Of a stretch of DNA of 64,000 nt, positions 58,723-64,000 are shown one piece after another (the stretch's first letter is position 1; every line of letters starts with the position of its first letter). Origin of the DNA: Taenia hydatigena (Eukaryota; Platyhelminthes; Cestoda; Cyclophyllidea; Taeniidae); the NCBI GenBank assembly GCA_036345935.2, contig JADWOT020001260.1, positions 1 through 64,000 of the forward strand, given 5' to 3'. The notes beneath the pieces were generated by a model, which saw only the letters and a program-made list of their open reading frames with translations, was not told where the DNA came from and did no database searches. A program made the position numbers and the translations under genes.

Positions 58723-61700
58723 CAAAATTTATCAGAAACTTATTTTAATAAAAGCCCATGTAAATCGATGAACACCTGCGACATCAACAAAGTGACATAT
58801 CTAACGTGCCACACAATTTAGCTTTTAGGATTAAGCGAAAATATATCTTGATGAAGGCGACTTTACACGCTGAAGAATAGAGAATCGCAATGCATATGTT
58901 TTTGTAAGGGCTACGATTCAGTCCTCAGTAGCGAATCCAAAGTTTCATGATTTTGTCAATTGGTATGAAATTCGAGATAAGTAAGTGCAATGCAAAAAGT
59001 ATCAGACAGTGATCAGTGGTCACTGCAAATGGTAAAACCCGTAGTTGTGTACCGTGCTTACATGCATTTTAACTAAGCCCATTCGTAAAGGCGTAACCAC
59101 TCTGAGAGATTCCCTGTACTTATTTTGTACGAAATCCCATGCAGATGTTTTTAATCTCTGAGCATGTGATTGAGTACTTCTCTTCAAAAGTGCCCAAAAT
59201 GGCAGGCAAGTAGGTCTCGAGTTCAAATAGAGAAGTTGAGAAGGTAAGGATGGAAAATTACGGCAATATTCCCGCACAGCAGTCTGCTGCATTCACATCT
59301 CTAACCCACCGCTCAGCTAGGGTGGAGAATACGCTTACCACAAAGACAATAGACAGTGCGGTATCCTTATGTCCTGCTTGAGACGCACGGCATATTTTCG
59401 CAATGAACGCAAGAGCCCCATGTAGTAATATCGCTAAGGAAAATTTTCTAGCACTTTATTTGTTCAATATGCTGCATCAATTTATGGATGTTTCTGGAGT
59501 AACAAGGTGGCATCGAAGTCCACACTTGACGTATTCCGCTCCAGAGCTCACCCATATCTGCAGTTTAAAGAGTTTAAAGCGCTTTTTTGTTTTCTTTATT
59601 TGTGATTAGGCTTTTTAACGAACTGCTGCAGAATGTTGCCCAAGGTTAAATAAATCACTACCCTAATGCAGCTGACAAAGCGAACATAAAACTGGTGTTA
59701 CGGCTACACAGACAAGTCATTGCTCGCAATTATATTGAATATCTCCTAGCTTTGCGAAAGGTAGCAATCGCCGGTTTCCCTGACTTTCACGGTAAAATGG
59801 TCTACTTTAAGGCTGTTGGTTGAGACGCTATGGATGTAAAATAGTTTCGATCGTGTTATTTGTGCACTTAGCTGCGGAGACACTGTGGTCTAATGTCAAA
59901 TCCATTTCCAACATAACACAAGCCTTAAAGAGTAGCCACAGACTATCTTGACTGCTTCCTTATGTTCCGTCCTTATTCTGTGTTTCCATAGTGGTGCACA
60001 ATTTATTCCAAGGCACGTATACAACAACACCACTAGTGGGCATTACTTCTAGGTATATGCTCAGCTCTACTTATTAAAACTTCGTGGGTTGTGTAAGGCG
60101 AAAATAGGCAACAACGCAAAAGGAGAGCATTGCAACGCGTTGCTTTTCTTTCAAGTTATCCAGCGCATAATAAATTGCTTTTAACGAAGCATCCTGGCTA
60201 TGTGTCTACGCATGCATCTTTCCATGCAAGCATGACCTACAACGTCTCATACGGAAAACTGGACTAGTAAGCTATGCCTTCAATTTGATTTATTTTTCCG
60301 AATTATCTGTTTAAATTGGGACAAAAACAAATGAACTACTGCTGATATTACTTCTAGGCGCAATCGCAAGTGTCCTCAGCACAATTTCGTAGTTTAACCA
60401 GCAATAATAACACGGTGCAAAATTCATTCAAAAATATGCGGTGTCTTTTTGACCAGGAGGTCAATGTGACGATTGGCAAAAACAGGCAAAATGCAATTTA
60501 ACTCGTCATCAATATCATAGAGTAAAAATGGCTGCAATGATGAGAGCCTCGCGACAGGTCTGTCTACGCAGCCAGCCTGTCTTTTCGATCGGTCAAACAT
60601 GCCACAGCACATGCAGACACGCATCACGGCGAAGAGCTGCCGCTGTTCTCACTGTCGTCGATCATTCATTCGCCATATTTTGTCCATCTGACAACTATGA
60701 AGTTGCTTAGTCTCCATTTTTGCTTAAGTCAATATTAAGAATGGTGTTTTGCCACCTGCATTGTCAAAACAGCAAAAGTCCGTGACATTATCCCTGTCGC
60801 TTTGGGCAAAGGGTTGGAGATGCTTATGTCCAAAATTTACGCGTTGGCCTTATTAAGAGCCTGTGCTATGCGTTTCTACGTTGTAGTAAACTGACGGCTT
60901 TCAATTAATGGTAGTAAAACGCAACGTTTCCTTTCATTTTGGGCAAAATGGGCAGCAATCAATCAAAAAACGCTTACCAAATATGCCGCTCATGTTAATG
61001 ATGCCACGCTAGTGCCTTAGAATGCTGAACTAAATTATGCGATAGCAAATTTTGCTCATTTACAATTGCTGTTGTTCAAACCTTTTTTAAAAGACGTACT
61101 ATTGCAGAATACTAAGCCAAAGTCCTGGGTTATGCTTCAAGTGCGATGCCGCCATTTACTAACTACGTCAATTAAGTCAATGGGGAAAAAGTCCACGATT
61201 GCGGCAAATGAGCTCAATACCTTACACATGGTGCTTTAAGGCTAGTTTAGATTTTGAAGGATATCCCGCTTACAGCTTCGTATCCCGTCATTTTTGCCTT
61301 TCCACAGAACCGTTAGCGGCGTAAATATCTAAAGATGGACCAGATACGTCGATATGAAAGCCTACTAGCTTTTTTGACATTTCACTCTATTATCTCGTTT
61401 GTTGTGATACTTTAAGCACCATGGTCATCTTAAGCTGTCTTTACATTTACTTTTGCACTCAATAATGCAGCGAAGACTCAAGCTATTGGAAGATAATTGA
61501 AAAAAAAGCTTTACATTTAAGAGTCGGTTTTGAATTTGCCCAGTGCTCTCATTACATGGGGTCAAACATGCCTAGATTTTGTCCCACTACTGAATCATTA
61601 AATGGGTGACGCATTCTCATATGATAAGGAGGAGAATCAGTCTGCTACAACAAGAGGGTTTGTGCCACCTTTCAAGCCTTCACCTTACAGTTCGCTGTCC

Positions 61701-62935
61701 GCAAGTCGAGTAGTTCTTTACCCGAATCCTGATATGAGATAGAGGAATGCAGCTGCCGAAACGGACAATGGCGCAGATGTCCACAGACTCCGATAGCTTA
61801 TAAGTTCGGGTAGGGTTGCGTAAAGGTCGTCTCACGTTTTTTATCTACAGCCCTTGTTATTCGGGGTGCTGGCCAGGTGACAGTACAAGGCGAAGACGCC
61901 TCTAACCCTAACCCTAAGGTCTTAGCAATCGATGCCTCGACTATGTCCAACCTCTCAGAGATCACCATTCTCACGTCGCCAGCATCGACAAGACTAACCG
62001 TGTCGGAAATATTAACTGCTCTACACTTATGGCCATGCATTCCTTGCCCATTCAACGTGGCATAAATTAAGATGATTCGCATTGACTCATGCTAACTGCT
62101 TGCATCGCTATCGCTGACTGATGGTAATCAAAGCCTGTCCAACCTGGCCGCACCGTCAGCACCATCGATAACAGACCGCACAAACCCACCAGCTACAGTG
62201 GTTCTTACAGTGGTGATTATGAATGCAGTCAAGCACCAGGATGTACAATTTTCCGATTTAATCCATAAAAAGCGATCTTAGCTAAGGCCATTGTGCAGCG
62301 AAACTACATGTAGGGTGAGTCATAGCACAACCCAAACACTGAAGTGACGACCTGAACAATTGTTTGTTTGCAGCCGATTTCTTCCATGCTTCAAACTCTG
62401 TATTATGGGCACAGTACACGGTACTGTTGATTAGATCTGACTAACCTATCAAAAGGCTAGAAATTGCGTAAAATACCAAAATAATAAAAGAAATCACAAC
62501 ACAAGGCTCGGAGACAATACCTTACATTTGATAAATGCACCTCATACGGAAATGCTCTCCAGTCTATATAACAAAGAAGATTCTACCTTCATTCCAATTA
62601 TTAATCCTTAACTCGTAATTCGTTTTCATGTAATAGTTACAGAGGATAACTAACAAGTTATTTTCACACTGATTGACAATTCAGAGCAAGCATTAAGATT
62701 GCAATCTTCCTTCTTAGCTTCCATGTTTCCCGTTGTAAGTCTTACCTCATGTTCAAAGTTAAATAGGTTATGAAAAGGCATATCTTTCGCAACCTGTGTT
62801 ACTCTTTTCAACATTGAGCGTCATGGATCAAAGCACTAACAATGCAATAGCTTACTCATCTTTGAGCGCATTAACCAATTTAAAATCGGATAGGCTACCA
62901 TGGTGTGCTATAAAATTGTCCAAGGGCGAGGCGGC
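58723..62935. other. Mostly unassigned; includes CELF 3' flank
   Basis: Downstream of the CELF stop (reverse strand) presumably lies its 3' UTR, but no clear AATAAA was found near the stop. The rest shows only unsupported small frames (for example 59,020-59,292 and 61,798-62,082 on the reverse strand). Confidence 0.35.
61904..61917 (+). repeat. Short CCCTAA interstitial run
   Basis: CTAACCCTAACCCTAA contains two telomere-type units. It is too short to mark a chromosome end and may be chance. Confidence 0.5.
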
Positions 62936-63962
62936 TTATACTTCATGGTCCTCTAAAAAAGGAAAGAACACTTGGAATTATAGTAGCATGAGTTATAACA
63001 ATCGTTAAGACTTGTGGCTTATAAAAAACCTACCTTCAAGGCGCTTCAATTGAACTTTCAATCTTTTCCTTTCCAAAGCATATCCACCCATTGCGCGTAT
63101 TGCGTTCTGCGCACTCGCGGTATTGTCGTAGCTGACAAAACCTGTAAAAATGGACACACCGCGGTTAACAGAGAACGTGGCTTTATAAAGGACAATTAAC
63201 TAAACATGAGTACCTATCAAAGCCCTTGCTTTGGCCTGTCGTTCTGTCCAAAAATATCTTCACACTCAATACTCGCCCAAATGGTGTAAACAGATCGTGT
63301 AAATTCTTTTCACTACATTCCTGAGGAATATGGAAGATGAATAGGTTGGAGCCTTTTGGGCCCCTCCTCACTGATTTCCGTCCAACGGGATCTTGGTGAT
63401 TAAGGGTGTTCACAACTTGGGCGGCGTATTGAGCAGCCACTGCTACTCAAGGCAAAAGAAGATAATGCATTGGGAAGATTTTTTAAACATGAGCAAATAA
63501 AAGGAGAAGCATAAACTCACCATACCCAAACTGGGGATTGATGCACACAGGTGGGTAGGTAGCTAAAATTAACGCACGATGATAAATGGCTGTAAAGGCA
63601 TAATTTCCACAGCAAAGGACGGCAAACGACAACTCACCTGTGCTGTTATAGGGAGTGCCTGGCATTGTAAGTTGCGCATTCCAACTCGGGTAAAATTGGT
63701 TGTTTTGAAGTATCTTAGCAGCAAGATATTGCTGTTGCTGCTGCAGCATGAGCTGCTGTAAGTTGTGTTGAGCCACCATAGATGCAATGTACTGCACCAC
63801 TAAGGGATCATTTTTTGCTGCCTCGTAATTAGCTCCTAGCGCAGCAATCGTGTTGCCGATGGCTAATCCAGCGTTGTCAGCTACAGTAACAGCTGCAGGA
63901 TTCGGCAATACTGGGAACGAAATCGCTGCACTTGGCATGATCTGTGCAACTGCTGCGGGACT
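62936..63962 (-). CDS. CELF/Bruno-like RNA-binding protein, 3' exons (partial)
   Basis: Four reverse-strand exons give the C-terminus of a CELF-family regulator of splicing and translation. Exon 63,638-63,962 encodes the divergent linker, alanine-rich with a glutamine run ([13 protein letters not shown]). Exon 63,439 down to about 63,218 starts the third RRM, with RNP-2 as LFIFHI and [12 protein letters not shown]. Exon 63,141-63,034 completes it, with [19 protein letters not shown] and [10 protein letters not shown]. Exon 62,952-62,936 ends EEDHEV stop. All junctions are phase 1 and agree. CELF proteins usually end shortly after LKVQLKR, as here. The intron inside RNP-1 (76 bases) starts ATAGGTACTC: joining KGFG|FVSY needs cleavage before ATAG, while the nearest GT-AG pair (donor after 63,214, acceptor before 63,131) keeps frame but gives KGFDSYDN. 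The 5' exons with RRM1 and RRM2 lie beyond the window. Confidence 0.9.
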
Positions 63963-64000
63963 CTGCGACGGTAGAACAGCCCTTTCATCTCAGCCTTTGC

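Noticed and set aside
59020..59292. Reverse-strand 90-codon frame with a GAGATGTGAA block like the inverted-repeat inner frame
   Set aside because: The shared stretch is too short, and the translated residues do not align further.
61904..61917. Telomere-like CCCTAA repeats
   Set aside because: Only two units; no array and no change in flanking sequence character.
55560..62080. Apparent similarity between about 55,610-55,685 and 61,915-61,985 (GGCAATCGATG.., CATTCTCA.GTC)
   Set aside because: Only a few short blocks match with gaps; not distinguishable from chance by eye.
1..64000. tRNA, rRNA, CRISPR arrays, bacterial operons
   Set aside because: I looked for T-arm-like GTTCGA.TC with a matching acceptor stem, regular direct-repeat arrays and closely packed frames, and found none that held up.

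Overview
The window reads as nuclear DNA of an animal. Coding sequence is sparse and split into short exons by GT-AG introns of roughly 70 to 250 bases, no bacterial operon structure is visible, and the right edge holds the 3' end of a CELF/Bruno-like RNA-binding protein gene. A helminth such as a flatworm would fit the small introns and repeat load, but that placement is a guess. Most long open frames here look like chance; the calls below rest on copy-to-copy conservation, splice-site and phase agreement, or recognisable domains.

Positions 1-32,100 are dominated by a dispersed repeat unit, called unit U here, of roughly 4-5 kb, present in at least five partial or complete copies: A (1-2640, +, cut by the window edge), B (9490-9985, -, a fragment), C (14,690-19,990, -, with a nested insertion), E (22,660-24,600, +, lacking the gene) and D (28,255-32,130, -). 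Three copies carry the same promoter, a TATA-like CATAAAA(A/G) 32-33 bases upstream of a TCAGATT initiator, then a micro-exon of 3-5 codons, an intron of about 100 bases and a 278-codon second exon. Copy C is intact, D keeps exactly the same exon length but has four in-frame stops, A shows only the C-terminus and B only the N-terminus. I do not recognise the protein. A second, shorter repeat of about 350 bases (family V) occurs four times (near 3.7, 5.3, 6.3 and 26.6 kb). Other local duplications lie at 13.8/16.4 kb and 20.8/21.4 kb.

Positions 32,100-40,350 hold little that I can support beyond a few small open frames. From 40,352 to 48,505 there is a large imperfect inverted repeat: two arms of about 1.7-2.1 kb facing each other around a 4.4 kb spacer. 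Each arm carries a conserved open frame of about 104 codons whose core changes mostly at synonymous sites. In the spacer sits a small five-exon gene (44,981-45,893, +) whose middle exons each encode a C2H2 zinc-finger-like module and whose introns are all phase 1.

Positions 48,500-62,930 are mostly unassigned. A decayed copy of the CELF third-RRM exons lies at 58,405-58,722. The CELF gene itself runs leftwards from the window edge to a stop codon at 62,936. Its last RRM is complete, but the intron that splits the RNP-1 motif has an abnormal donor region.
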